Below, piece by piece: positions 51,709 through 63,822 of a stretch of 64,000 nt of DNA (positions within the stretch are counted from its first letter, which is position 1; each line of letters starts with the position of its first letter). Source of the DNA: Volvariella volvacea V23 (lineage: Eukaryota > Basidiomycota > Agaricomycetes > Agaricales > Pluteaceae); NCBI GenBank assembly GCA_000349905.1, contig KB722763.1, forward strand, positions 35,770-99,769, written 5' to 3'. Made by a program: the position numbers and the translations under genes. Under the pieces are notes generated by a model. That model was not told the DNA's origin. It did no database searches and saw only the letters and a program-made list of their open reading frames with translations.

Positions 51709-52919
51709 ATGCCTCTCCCTCTACCCGATGAACTCATCGAAATTATCATCCAATATCTTTCGAAACAAGAATTATCGCGTTTTTCCCGCGTCAACCGCCG
51801 CTTCTGCCATATCGCCCTCCCCGTACTTTACCATACCATCAGCGGACTACCAGATACCCGTCTTATTCACCTCCTCTTCTGCCTCTGTACCAATCCTATC
51901 GGTCCGAGACTAGTCCGGGAGCTCAAAATCGATTGGCGAAGGGCGTCGTTGAAGCAGAATATGCTATACATGTTCCTCCGAGGGCACTTCTGGTCGTGGA
52001 CCTCTCTGACCAAATTGACGGATCGGATGGGCCTCCTCAACGCGGCTCTCCGACGCCTCAGCAATCTAACTACGTTGGTGATCATGGTCAACATGAGGGA
52101 TAAAGATGAAAAAAATGCTGCCCGCATATTCAAGAAGGTAGAATTCAGCCAATCCCTGACTTCCTTGTCCACCTCCCTCACCTGCGAGCGCACTCTAATG
52201 ACCTTCCTGCGCCACCATCCCCGTATCAACGACCTCAACTTGTGCTTCGGATGCAGGGCAGACGTGCTCCGGGACTTCCCCCTTTCCTCGCACCACCTTC
52301 CATTGCTGAGCGCTTTCGGCTGGTCGCAGGGGATGCCAAGCGAGCATGTCCAACACATTATAGAAGGCCGACCTATCGAAAAGATCAACATCACCCTCAA
52401 CTCGGAGGCGGTCCCAAAGATGATCACTTTACTCGGGCACATGGCAAGGAGAATTATCTGGCTATTCCTGAAGCTGAGGACGAGGCTTCGAAGAGACACC
52501 CTTTCCCTCATCGCCGCTCGATTTCCCCGACTGAGGAAATTAAAAATATCCCTTCATTATTTGCCGACTCTGGTACTTCTCCCGCTCTCCCTACCTCTGT
52601 CGTTAGCGCCTAACACCACGACCAGGAAATGATGCCCATAATCGCTGCTTCTCTAGCGCGCTTCCAACGCCTTAGAGTTTTGACGATCATGGTCAAGCAC
52701 TTGGGATACGACGACCTGCAAGTGTTCCTAGTACCCTATGCCCAACAGTGGTTCGTCCTGTGTCCGACACTCGCCTTCATCGAGTTACCCCAAATCGGGC
52801 AACGCCTAGACCGGGCACCTAACTCACCTGGCGCATTGGTAAGCTCCCTCATATACATCACAATGATACCGCCTAACAGCATCCTCACTAGATTATTCGT
52901 GGCATGCCTCGCTAAATGA
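51709..52919 (+). CDS. F-box protein
   Basis: The ATG at 51709-51711 begins MPLPLPDELIEIIIQYLSKQ, followed by ELSRFSRVNRRFCHIALPVL, a clear F-box. Leucine-rich segments follow (RRLSNLTTLVIMVNMR, RFPRLRKLKISLHYLPTL). A short intron with donor GTACTT and acceptor GACCAG joins to EMMPIIAASLARFQRLRVLT. A second short intron (GTAAGC to CACTAG, near 52840-52891) may remove the end of this frame and give a slightly different C-terminus. It is probably an SCF substrate adaptor. The upstream sequence lacks an obvious TATA box. Confidence 0.7.
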
Positions 52920-55900
52920 ACTGCTCCCTCCGCCTTATCATGCTGTTTTCATCATTTCTCTGGGTGTGCTAGCCTTGTTTGTGAATTTAATATCATAAAT
53001 TGACTGCATCTATTTGTGCATCCTTTCAAATCGGCATTTCCTTCCGTGGCTGGCTTAGATGATCTACTCATGTGATTTTTTCGACGTATGAGGTTGCTTC
53101 CACCGTTTCTGGTAGACATAGGCAACGAGTTTTGTTTCTTTGCGCTATTTAGTTTTTTTTNNNNNNNNNNNNNNNNNNNNNNNNNNNNNNNNNNNNNNNN
53201 NNNNNNNNNNNNNNNNNNNNNNNNNNNNNNNNNNNNNNNNNNNNNNNNNNNNNNNNNNNNCGTTTTCAATTTTCACTGTTTCCTGATTTCTGAGGTTTCC
53301 CACCCTCAAGAATATTTTTACATTTCCTATCACGGACTTCAATTCGGATTCTAGCCGCGCATTCTATTACCACTACTCAGTCGCCTAAGTTTCCCCATCG
53401 AAAGAATATTCCCAACTACGCCACCATTGTGTGCACGCGGCAACGGGCTGCCGAACTGAACCTAAATGGAGGTATTCAGCGCCTGTGAGTTTGTTCTCCG
53501 TGGATCAGGCATCGTAATAGAAGGCTAACATGAGCACATCACCCCACAGTCATCACAGCTTCAGGAGTTAATGGGTTGGCTCTTGGGTCCCATCCACGTG
53601 TACTGCGTCATTGTCAGTCCTGTTGCCCTAGATTAATCCCACAGTGAGCTACCAAGAACGTAGCGAGCCTCTTCCATTCGCCCTTTCATTCCATCTAACC
53701 AATATATCCGCCGCAAAAACGCGTAATAAGACATACCAAGGACCTACCACAACTGACCAGACAACCACATAGCCACGAGTTCAGAACGTGGCACTGAAGG
53801 TCGGATTAAATGATAGCCAGTGGGGGTATCATGATCACCACCACCTAGACCTAGTGCACCGGCGGAAACCTTAGCGAAAACATCACTCGACTTGTCGTTT
53901 ATGACTACAGAGAATGGGCCAACCCACTTCCCCCAAAAACCGCTTACTCTCTGACACAACACGGAATCAAGCGAAAGCCTTGCAATCGCTATGATGGCTC
54001 CCTGAAACTACGCCCCTTGTATATCGACCCATCCTTGATCCAACTCGTGGCCATCATCTTCGTTATATTTATTTTAATCATTAGAGCACGCCTTTTGCTG
54101 ATGGACTGATTACTCCAGGACCCCACTCGCCAATTGATAGTGCAGTGCAATCCACATGAACACGTCGTGGCCCTCGGGCCTGAGGAAAGCCGGCGACACA
54201 ACTGGCGTCCGTCTGCCCATTCATCTTGTCCTGAAACTCGGAGTGTATAACGCAGGTTCGTACAACCTGGTCGGCGATTCTCCCGGTGCCCAGTACACTC
54301 ACGACGCAGCTTCTACCCTATCTCATCAACTTCATTGCCTTCCATCAGGTGGTTGCTTTCTGGTCAATGCCCATCGCCTTCGTGGTGCAAGAGGGAGTTT
54401 GAGGTCGTCGACACTTGTCTGGCAGAAAAGGACTCATAGGGGACATGGTGCAGAAGGCTGTTGGATGGATGCTCATGGTACCGATTCACATCAGGGCGAA
54501 AGTGAGTGGATGCCGTTCAACTTCAAATTCAGGGAGCTGCCTGCAGCTCCCCCAGGCTAGCTTATTATCTTTGGGCTGTCCTGCCCTTTTTTCTGATGAC
54601 CTTTCCCTGCTCTTCCCCGCTCTCCGCTGCGTCGATTATGTGTAGCATTGCGTCATGCTTATTCCACCCCCGTCATAAGTCTACAATACTACATACACAC
54701 CCTGCGAAACGCTGCTCAGTACTGACTGACCTATGTCATCCCCTTTCGTGCTCCTACAACGAGCCTGAGGCTTGATTCACTGTCATACCATGTTACTTTT
54801 CTGTATTCGTTCAGGCAGTATAATAATCATGCTTCCGCTGTCTACGACCAAAAAGCGTGGACGACAAGATATTATCAACTGAGCTCCTCCGTCCATTGGC
54901 AGAGAACGACGGCCTCAGCCTGCACGCACAACCAAGGCGGAACGGGCGCAATATCCCCAAATACGGCAAGCACGACGCCTGGGAAAACCACACCCCGCCG
55001 GCTTTACCATAAATGTCACTAATGCGCATCATCTCTCGCATTTCTCCGAAGTTTCAAAGGTACTAACAGGCGACAGAAACGAACAATGCACGATGCTCGC
55101 GGAGCCCGTCTTTTTCGTTGTTGTTCAAATCGCACGGGCTTTTCTCCTTCTGCGCGTTCGCAGATTCTAATCGTTGCTGTTGCTTTCGACGGAACGGACC
55201 AGCAAAACGCGTTTCGCGGTTCCTTCAGGTCCCGTCACGGTTGTTTCAATGGAACTTTGGTGTCCACGCCTATATCGGCGTTGGACCTGACAGCAGATCG
55301 TAGCCACGAGTCATAAGCATGTCAGCTATGTCCTGCGGTGATAGAGTTGTGGGGGGAGGGGTCTAGGTCCAGCTCAATTGAGGTCGGCGACAAGAGAATT
55401 TACAAGGCCTAACTCATTTCGTCCAGGTCCGGCGAACAAATCGTGAGTCTTCTTGTCCTTGAGCACCGTTTACAGTAACCCTCTTGGGCCCAATAGAACA
55501 GCAAATTGCTGTATGGATGTCGCCTGGTGTCCAGGTACTTTTTGATTGGTTGATGGGCGTCGTTGATTGATTGGCTTACTGAGCCAGCTTCAGAGGGTGC
55601 CACGGCGGTTAGTGCGCTAAAATCTGTGAGTCTTTTTCCCAAATTCATGGTTGTTCCGGGATAGGGAAGCGGTGGCGTGTTCCGCGATTCCGTTGATGCT
55701 TTCCGTTACGTTTCCATCTCATGCCTCGCCTTTCAACGTCGCTACCGAAAGGCATATTACGATTAATAGAAGCGCTAACGTGATCAGTAGAAGCTTAGCG
55801 ATGATGATCTTCAACTTCCCGCGTCCATGTTCCGCGAAATATAATAAGTGGGTGCACGACTCACCAGGGAGGCTTTTTAGCGCCATGATCAGGATCACGA

Positions 55901-56567
55901 GCAGTCTATTTCGAAATTCTATTCTTTTATGGCTCGGTTTAAACAACACAGCCAGAAATTTTATTTACCGGGCGGAGCTCTGAGCTGCCAGGGGAGACAG
56001 CTCGCGTGGCCAAAGCGCGTGGCTTTCGAAATTTACATGTATGAAAGAGCGAGATCGCGGGTTGGTCTGGTGACCGAATTTTCTTGACGAACACTGCGAG
56101 CGAACGGAAGACGGGGAGTGCTAGTGTAGGTAAATTAAGGGTAACACCCGCAAGGCCATCAAAAATAGATGTTTACCAGATCGTTGCTGTGCTACTCGAC
56201 CCGGGACAATTGGAGCCTAGGCAGACGAGGTAATCGCGTGCATTACGCGGTCGCGTATGGCATCGATGCCCGGACCCACAATAGCGGTTATCACTGTTGA
56301 GCGTGTTTATTAAACGATACTAACAAGATGGGTGAAGCTGCAGGCGCTTCGACATTTGGCTAATACTACACGACGATATCTATCATAGACTTAACGACCT
56401 CTACTAATACAGGTTCGCTACCAGCGAGACTGTACTATGCCCATAGGGGAAGAGTATGCAAGGGCGTCTACAAGATGCCAAGAAAGGTGGATATAATAAT
56501 ACAAGTCGCTGTAAAGTGGGCGCATGTGTGTCCAAGAATGCAAACACACCTGACCCAGAATGCAGAA
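52920..56567. other. Gene-poor region containing the assembly gap
   Basis: No gene can be supported. Two minus-strand frames (55949-55719, with a hydrophobic segment KIIIAKLLLITLALLLIVIC, and 55648-55409) could be exons of a small membrane protein, but I could not join them convincingly. A plus-strand frame at 54156-54560 has no motif. The presence of a gap suggests unresolved repetitive sequence here. Confidence 0.4.
53161..53260. other. Assembly gap (100 N)
   Basis: There are exactly 100 N bases, a conventional placeholder, so the true gap size is unknown. The sequence just before it ends in a T run. Confidence 0.99.
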
Positions 56568-58572
56568 TCACTCATTCAATCCGACGATGGCCATGAGGGC
56601 CACGCCAGCTAAGAGGCTGAGGAGGGCCAATACCCTCTTCCAAAGGAAGTGCTTTGCGTGGTGCTGATGCGGGTCGTATTCGTGTTCGTGATAATCGTGG
56701 CGGGGGTGGTGGTGGTGGTGGCCGAAGTGTTGGCCGTCGGTGGCGGGGCTGGATTCTGCGCTGCTGTCGTCGATGAAGCCTTCGATTTCGCTGTGGTTGT
56801 GGGAGTGTCCGTGACCTGGATGGGATCCACCGAGATCTCCAAAGACGAAGTCACCTGCCATCATCTCGACTGTTGAGGCGTAGATCAACATGCCAGCGGA
56901 GATGGCATTCATGATGCCTTGCGTCATGTACATTTCGGCTGTAGCGAGTGTGGGTTAACTACGTTGCACAGGGAGTGTGAAGAGTCGTACCTTGCTCCTT
57001 AGGTGACTGTCCCAGTCCCTCACGAGGAAACAGTTTTATCCCAGCGGCCATGCTCAATGGCGTTGCCAGTGCAAACAGAATGGAAAGGGTAGGCTTCAGC
57101 CAGTTGAACTTCCGTGGGCGCGGCCACCACCACGGTGCGGAGGTTTCTGTTGATAATATCGGCGATGCTCTGCCGAGCACAGACTTCGGGGAGGGCGGCG
57201 TTGTAATTACTAGGGAAGGAGACAGTGGAAGCGCTGCTATCCGGATACCCAGCGAAAGGCCTTCGAATAGTTGATGGAAACTAATTGCTGTAACCAAAGA
57301 TGCTATACAAATTATTAGGAGACGAGAGATGTAATAAAGAACGAGAGCTTACTGAAATCTGCGCCCGAGGTGATCGCCAGAGTCAAACCGATAACCAATG
57401 AGTGGATCATTATGCCTAGTTGCAGGACCTGGAGCAGTTGAATGCAAGATATACTCCGAAAGAGGGTGTACGTACCAAAATACCAATAATCTGCCGTCTC
57501 CGCCCAACTCTTGGCTTCAGATCACTTTGCCGCGAGCGCCCAGGAGCTGTTTCCAAGTTACCACTGCTACCTGAATATGGACCACCGCCCAATGTTGTAT
57601 TGGTATTTAGACGAGGTCGGGTTTCGCCGAGGGTGCGGGCATGGGTAATTGCCTCACGGATGTGGTCGTTGGCATGGAGTACTCGAGGAGAGTTCACGAT
57701 GGTGAGATATTCGGGGGTTGGAAGAGCAATGAGAGAGGTATCGCTGGTAGTAATGGCTGGCCGTTTGTGGGTATGCTTATGTGAGGCGATAAGAGGTGTT
57801 GTTTCTAGGAGTTGGGGTCGGTCGTTGGGGTGTATACTAAGTTGAGAATGCTGAAGGTCATTCAACAATTGTTGTGGTACTAATGAGGATGAGGGCAATG
57901 GTAGGGGACGAGAGGGTGAAGGTGTTGCGATAGGAGATGGTGGCGCTGATGGGTCCGCATGGAGATGTTCAACAAATGTGGTTGAGAGGTCTTCGTCGAC
58001 TAGTTAGCATCTACGAGAGTATGAAGGGCAACAACTCACATTCAATGAGGAAGATAGATAATAACGAGCCAAGGCTGAAAAATATTGATCAGTCATTCCA
58101 TTTCTCCAAGTGGCTGACGCATACATGATTAACCCTGTCCACCGTCCCAGTCCAGGGTGAAATTCCTTGACTAATGGCCTCTGCAAGAGTTCGAAAGCGT
58201 CCTGCAGCAAATGGCAGAATGCGGTTGATAGTATGACGCCTGCAACGTGAATTCCGTAAGGCAAAGCGTCAGGCATCAGGCACGTTACCCACCGGTCCCA
58301 AAGTGCTTCCCAATGAAGAATGCAATATGCGGAATTCGGAGAAACTTGACATACTTAGAAAGACTGGGAAAGGATACGGCTGGAGAAACGTAGGGATCAT
58401 CGAATTTGTGAATTCAGCCAGGACGCAGATTGGGGGGCTTCATACCGAAGAAGGATATGATCAGGATGATGAACATGACGCCCTCTCGAGGCATTTCTAG
58501 GCCAAGCTCGGGTGCGAGCATCATGGGTGGGACGTTGAAGACATTTGTCGTGGCCGTCGTCGGGGGAGCCAT
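56568..58572 (-). CDS. ZIP-family Zn/Fe transporter with His-rich C-terminal loop
   Basis: The likely ATG at 58572 begins MAPPTTATTNVFNVPPMMLA. Then come LGLEMPREGVMFIILIISFF, KFLRIPHIAFFIGKHFGTG, VILSTAFCHLLQDAFELLQ, a long cytosolic linker, and the ZIP signature helices HSLVIGLTLAITSGADF and TAISFHQLFEGLSLGIRIA. Further helices are STLSILFALATPLSMAAGI-like and GIMNAISAGMLIYASTVEMM. The His/Glu in HSLVIG and HQLFEG are the usual metal-transport residues. Before the last helix is a His-rich loop (HPGHGHSHNHSE and HHHHHPRHDYHEH). The linker holds an ETTPLI motif resembling acidic dileucine vacuole-sorting signals. An in-frame-looking reading from 58798 exists but is less family-like. ZIP proteins move Zn2+ or Fe2+ into the cytosol. 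Confidence 0.85.
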
Positions 58573-60313
58573 GCAAGGCTGTGGGATGGCGGTTTGGGTT
58601 TAAGATTGAAGGATTCGAGGACCCACCACCCCGTTTCCCTCTCCAGTCACTGCCCGGTGAGGACCACACCAGTCCCGCTCGCCCCAGACCACGTGCCGGA
58701 GCGCTGACTAATCCAAACCCCGCATCGACTGGCGCCTTGATGGGGCTATCTAGTGTGGTACATACAGCCGCAAGAAGCTGTTGTGCATGGGCTGTCATCT
58801 GGTTGCGCTCGCTTGAGGCACTTTTTCCACTGGCTGTCCATGTGGGCGAAGCAGCGATTGTCTTGGCATCGGATGCATTGGCCTGCAGACCAAGTAGCTC
58901 TGCAGCCCCTAGCAGCTTACCAGCTTAAGCTACGAGCGACATTTCACTGAATCTGGTGATCTGGGATATGCAAATGCTTGTGCTTTCAAGGGACATTCGG
59001 ACATTCTTCACAGTTCCGGCAATTTTCAACCTTGCTTTGCGGGCACAAGGTACAGTCGGCAGTGATTAACATCTGCCTCATGACTTGAGACTTCTATCAT
59101 TAATTATACTTCTCCAATAGGCTTGCTCAATAGCTAATTATACACTGAGCCATTCACAAGCCAAATAATCTTGACCTCGGTTCCCGTAGTGCCATGCCAT
59201 TGTCTACTGTTATCGGCCCTCGGTTCACCATTCTTATGGTGTTCCCATCGAGTTACGTGCACAATATTCATTCGGATCCAGTCCAAAATGGTTGCCCTCT
59301 AGCCGTAGGTCAAGTTCAATACAGTCACCATTGACCTAACTCCTACTTAATAGTGCGCAGAAGATGTTTAGACTTCTGGTGATGTAACCAAGAAACCTGT
59401 TACAACGGGTAGGGCATATGTGAGTGTTTAAGACGGTGACATAACCACCGTATCGGCCTCGTGACTCTGACATGCTGAAATTTTCTAATACAATACCAGG
59501 GTCCAGATCAGTCGCCCATTGTTCCTCCCTACAAGCCTACCTTACACCCAATCTATCCAACTCAGAATGTAATAGGCCCTTGCTTTCATTAGTGCTCTCA
59601 TGACGCATTGGTGCGGCAGAACCACTGGCAGACAAGATCGACCCGTCAGCTCCCACTATTATTACCATAGATTCTTGGTTTCTCACCCAAAGAAGCCTTT
59701 CAGCTACGAAGCATCATCCAAGGGAAGGTCGAGCCTGGTACAACTGAACCAATGGCATGGGAAGTCAGGGTGTTGGGAATACGAAAGGCCTCGACAGGCA
59801 TTGCCGAAACTACGTAGACCTAACGGCCCAATAGCAGTAAAGACTTGGGGCGATCTCTAACCGTACATAATGCCGCAGGAGACACGCAAACGTGAAGCTT
59901 GATAATGAATACAGTAGTGCTGTAGCACTTCCGCAGCACTCGGATCTGCATAACACTCGGAGTCGGCAACTAGCAACTCCACCTTCTGTTTCCGGATCCC
60001 GGTCGATCTCACGCGTCACGGACACCCTCGACATGGAGGGTTCGTTGTCCAAGTAGAGTGTTGCTGACTTTCACTCATGACCATTACTTCTAAACCGCAG
60101 CAAGGCCTGACTAAGGTCTTCCGATACGCAGGGCCACGCTGCGCCAATGACTCGAGCTGTGTACCTGCGGCTGCATAAGCTTAAAAAGTTCACGTGAGAA
60201 GAGCGCGTGCATAACGTGAGTCACATCGAGCTTCGACCAGGATGCTTATTTCCCGTACGGTATTTAAGCTTCATGGGCCAAGGCCACACTGGATCGTCAA
60301 GCATTCGCGAACC
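58573..60313. other. Divergent promoter region of the ZIP and questin-oxidase-like copy 2 genes
   Basis: The 1.7 kb spacer has no supported gene. Near its right end are CACGTG at 60191-60196 and a TATTTAAGC element near 60261, about 50 bases before the copy 2 start. Confidence 0.45.
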
Positions 60314-62018
60314 ATGCATAAGCTCTTTCCAGTTCCTTCTGCTCCACCCTCACGTCTTTCACCCCGGCCTTGGCCTGGTATCACGCCTAGGTCGACGGAG
60401 AAGGCGTTGAATCTTCTTCAAGAGAATCACGAGCGTTGGCATTGCTACTTCAATGAACAAGGTTTCCATAAGTAAGTTCTATATTAAAGTATAATGCTGG
60501 TAATGCTCTAACGTACTATAATACTACAGTCATATCTCACACTGGGTATTAGCACTCTGGTCCCTCGGCGCAGATGAATCCATTATCGAAGCGGCATATA
60601 AACACTCGTCCGTCTATCAACGCCCAGCTTTCGAATCTCCAGAGGCAATTACCTCGAGCAACTTCTGGGACCACCTCGGGGATCACAGGTACTCGAAGCC
60701 CACAACCGCAGCGCAATTTTGTACTCAATAGTTCCCAGATACTATGCGTCCTATGTCGAATTCTTCAAGGCCGAGCTGGAAGCGAAGGGTACTACTCGCA
60801 CCTTGGAAGAGTACATCTTTGCTCCCAAAGCCAACTTCAGGTCGTCCAAGGACGATCAAGATCAACCTCGCATGTTGGATCGCTTCCTTGCCGGTCTCGT
60901 GCATCCCATTATTTTCGTCGGCTATGGAGTTGAATTCGGCCTCCCAGGGATGATTATTGAAGGTATGTGCGAGAGTAGAGTCTGCTACCATGCGGTATCA
61001 ACCAACGGCGTCTAGGACTTGCCCACGCGGCCGTGCACAAACCCGAATCCAAGGCTGTCATCTCCGAGGAGCTATTCAAGCACAGCTCTACGACTTCAGC
61101 CGCCCCTCATGATTCTTTGGCTGAAATTTCTAAATCCAAGGTTGGATTTGGCAGTCCGGCCTCGTCTCCGACTTCGTCCACCGAAACTCATGCATTCACA
61201 ATTGTTGCGCGCATGCTCAAGGACACCAAGTTCAATAATATAACGAAGCCTGAAGGACTATTTTATCAGACTGCGACGAGTGCATTCGGTGGTGATATTA
61301 AGAGATACGTCGCTCAGTGGTCATTTGACTCGTCTAAGCCTGGAGAGGTAGAGCATAAGGTCGAGGAATTGATTTGGACGAATGTCTTGTTATATGGAGT
61401 GGGAGGATGGGCATTAAACCAGGACTTCAATGCGGATTTCTTCTTGTGAGTTCAATTCTCCGACACGACGAACCCACCTTGACCCCCGGCAGGATGCATT
61501 TAGTCACTTCTTCCCTATTCCTCCCATCTTTGACACCCTATATGAGCGCCTCTTCAGCAGAGCTGGTGCTGCGAGCCTACTTTACAGTCTCTCTAAGCTG
61601 GTGGGTGGCTATGGGCAGACCTGAGTTGGACATTCGAGGATTTTTCTCTGCCAACACTGAATATCCCACTCTGCCCGAACCGTTGCCCACCTCTCGTGCA
61701 ACATCCCTCCCATCGGCCACTTCTCCCAAGGCCGTCAATCCCAACCCTTGGCTTCCCATCCTTCAGGCAACCCTGCCATATCCTGATGATCACCTCCCAA
61801 AGTTGCAAAGAGCATTAAGTCATTATGGAGGACTGTTTGGTACGAGGCCAGCGGGATCAGCTGATTTTACAGATACGGAATTGGAAGGTGCAGATGTGTT
61901 GGACGGAACGTTGTTTATTCGGGTCTCTGGGCTGACAGCGAAGAGGATTGGGAGGGTGAGGGATGATGAGAAGCCATATCAAAGTCATTGGGACAGGACG
62001 GGATTCTGGAAGGCTTAA
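60314..62018 (+). CDS. Questin-oxidase-like protein, copy 2
   Basis: There are five exons at 60314-60471, 60530-60688, 60739-60962, 61016-61445 and 61493-62018. The spliced length is 1497 nt (498 residues), and all joins are GT-AG and in frame. All four introns are at the same codon and phase as in copy 1. Motifs are MHKLFPVPSAPPSRL, FHNHISHWVLALWSLGADE, YYASYVEFFKAELEAKGTT, LVHPIIFVGYGVEFGLPG, ETHAFTIVARML, MHLVTSSLFLPSL, PDDHLPKLQRALSHYGGLFG and GTLFIRVSGLTAKRIGR. The conserved His residues and the KLQRA lysine match copy 1. A longer low-complexity Ser stretch follows exon 4's LAHAAVHKPE. Copy 3 starts 177 bases after its stop. Confidence 0.85.
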
Positions 62019-62194
62019 TCTAGCGAGTTGGATGTACTTACTGCGAACCGAATAGCATTGATATGAAGAGCGACGTCGATAATCGGCTGTCTTCTGAGAA
62101 TGGGCATTGCCGAGTTAAATGGCTCTGTCATATATAGTCTAACGAAATTGGATGTGATGCCTTGATATCGATGAAAGGCATGTCGAAGGTAATC

Positions 62195-63822
62195 ATGGAT
62201 GATCTCTTCCCTGTTCCATCACCGCCTCCATCAAAACTTTGCCCAAGATCTCGGCCGGATGTCACAGCACCCTCCACGCAGACCGTGCTGTCGATCTTGC
62301 GCGAAAATCACGAGCGCTGGCACTGCTTTACTGACCGCGTCACACGATACCATAAGTCGGTTTCGTCATTCCTCGCAGTTATCTGTATTTAATTGACCAA
62401 AAAACACTAGTCATGTTCCACACTGGGTGCTCAGTTTGTGGTCTCTTGGGGCGGATGAGGCAGCCATCGAAGCAGGTTATCAATGGTGTATTGGCGAAAA
62501 CATAGCAGCCTTAATCCCTCCTGAGCCAATTACCGTTGACAACATCTGGGATCACGTCGGAGATGACAGGTAAGCTGACCGAATCAAGTGGTGCTACCGT
62601 CACTTGTACTGAATGACAATAGATATTACGCTGCGTATTTGAAGTTCTTCCGGGAGAACATTCAAAAAGAAGGGGTGTCTCGGACCCTTGAAGAATATAT
62701 CTTCTCACCGAATGCAAACTTCACTGACCTTAAAGATCGGGTACAGCCACAGATGCTGCATAGAGCACATGCAGCCCTTCTTCACCCTCTCATTGATATA
62801 GGGCATGGTGCTGAATTTGGCCTTCCTGGATTGGTTGCGGAGGGTCAGCTGTTTGACCTTGACATACCATTTTGGGGCTCACCTATTGCCTCCTTGTCAG
62901 GTCTTGCTCTAGCCGCTATCGAGAAGAAGGTTACGCCAAATTCTATGTTTCTCCTTAGCCGGCCCAATAATATGGCACCGAAAATGACGCCAACCCTTGG
63001 AAGCTCCTCTCAGCGAGTCCATGCTTTTACCATACTTGCACGCATTCTTCAGGATCCCAGGTTCGATGGCATCCCGGAACCACCTCCAGGTGACAGATAC
63101 AAGTCCGCTGTTCGGAACTATGGTGACTTGATCGGAGAGTATGTCGCCCAATGGGCCTTGGACACATCAGACGTAAATGCGATTGAAGAGAAGTTGCAAG
63201 AACTGATTTGGACAAGCACGATCATCTATGGCGTAGGCGGATGGAGCAAAGGAAAAGGATTCAAAGCCATTCTAAACGCGTAAATCTACACCTTCTAAAT
63301 TTGATGTTCCCTGCTCATCGGCTCCGTAGAGCACACCTCGTAACATCGATTGTGGTTCTTCCTGCGACGGTCTCATATCTCACTCCCTCCTCAGCCGAGA
63401 TGCTACTACGTGGACACCTGGCAACCTCGTTGGCTTTGTGGATTTCTCTGCGTCGACCTGCTCTTGATCTTCAAGGGTTCTTCTCCTTCAACATCGATTA
63501 TGACATACCTATGTTTGGTCCGTCAGAGGCTGTCGGTACAAAACCTGCTCAAGCAACCGAATCTGAGTTATGGACCTACATTATAAAAGATGCGATACAA
63601 TCAGATGACTACCACATCACTAAAATTCAACGAGCGTTTCTGCGCTTTGCAGAGTTATATAAAGCGCGGAAGGCTGGGCTTGCCGATTTCGTGGACACGA
63701 AGTTACCTGGTGCTGAGTGCATGGACGGGACATTGTTTGTTCGGGTTGCATATCTAACGGCAAAAAGAGTGGGAAGGCCGCAGACAAACCCGCTTACACC
63801 CTGGGACATACCTGGGGAATGA
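62195..63822 (+). CDS. Questin-oxidase-like protein, copy 3
   Basis: There are five exons at 62195-62355, 62411-62569, 62623-62843, 62901-63279 and 63330-63822. The spliced length is 1413 nt (470 residues) and is in frame. The start MDDLFPVPSPPPSKL aligns with copy 2; an ATG a few codons upstream is less likely. Motifs are YHNHVPHWVLSLWSLGADE, YYAAYLKFFRENIQKEGVS, LLHPLIDIGHGAEFGLPG, RVHAFTILARIL, AHLVTSIVVLPATVSY and DDYHITKIQRAFLRFAELY. It keeps the main His set. It differs from copies 1 and 2 at several otherwise shared positions: GYGVEF is GHGAEF, MHLVTS is AHLVTS, and the His after KLQRAL is Arg. The donor of intron 1 is GTCGGT, and intron 3 (GTCAGC to TTGTCAG) has no stop in it, so it could be read through. 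Confidence 0.82.

Noticed and set aside
54156..54560. Plus-strand open frame of 134 codons
   Set aside because: It has no motif and lies in a gene-poor region beside the gap. I found no support for splicing or a promoter.
62844..62900. Reading copy 3 of the questin-oxidase-like gene through intron 3
   Set aside because: The stretch is open, but splicing it (GTCAGC to TTGTCAG) restores the AEGLALAAIEK alignment with copies 1 and 2, so it is treated as an intron.
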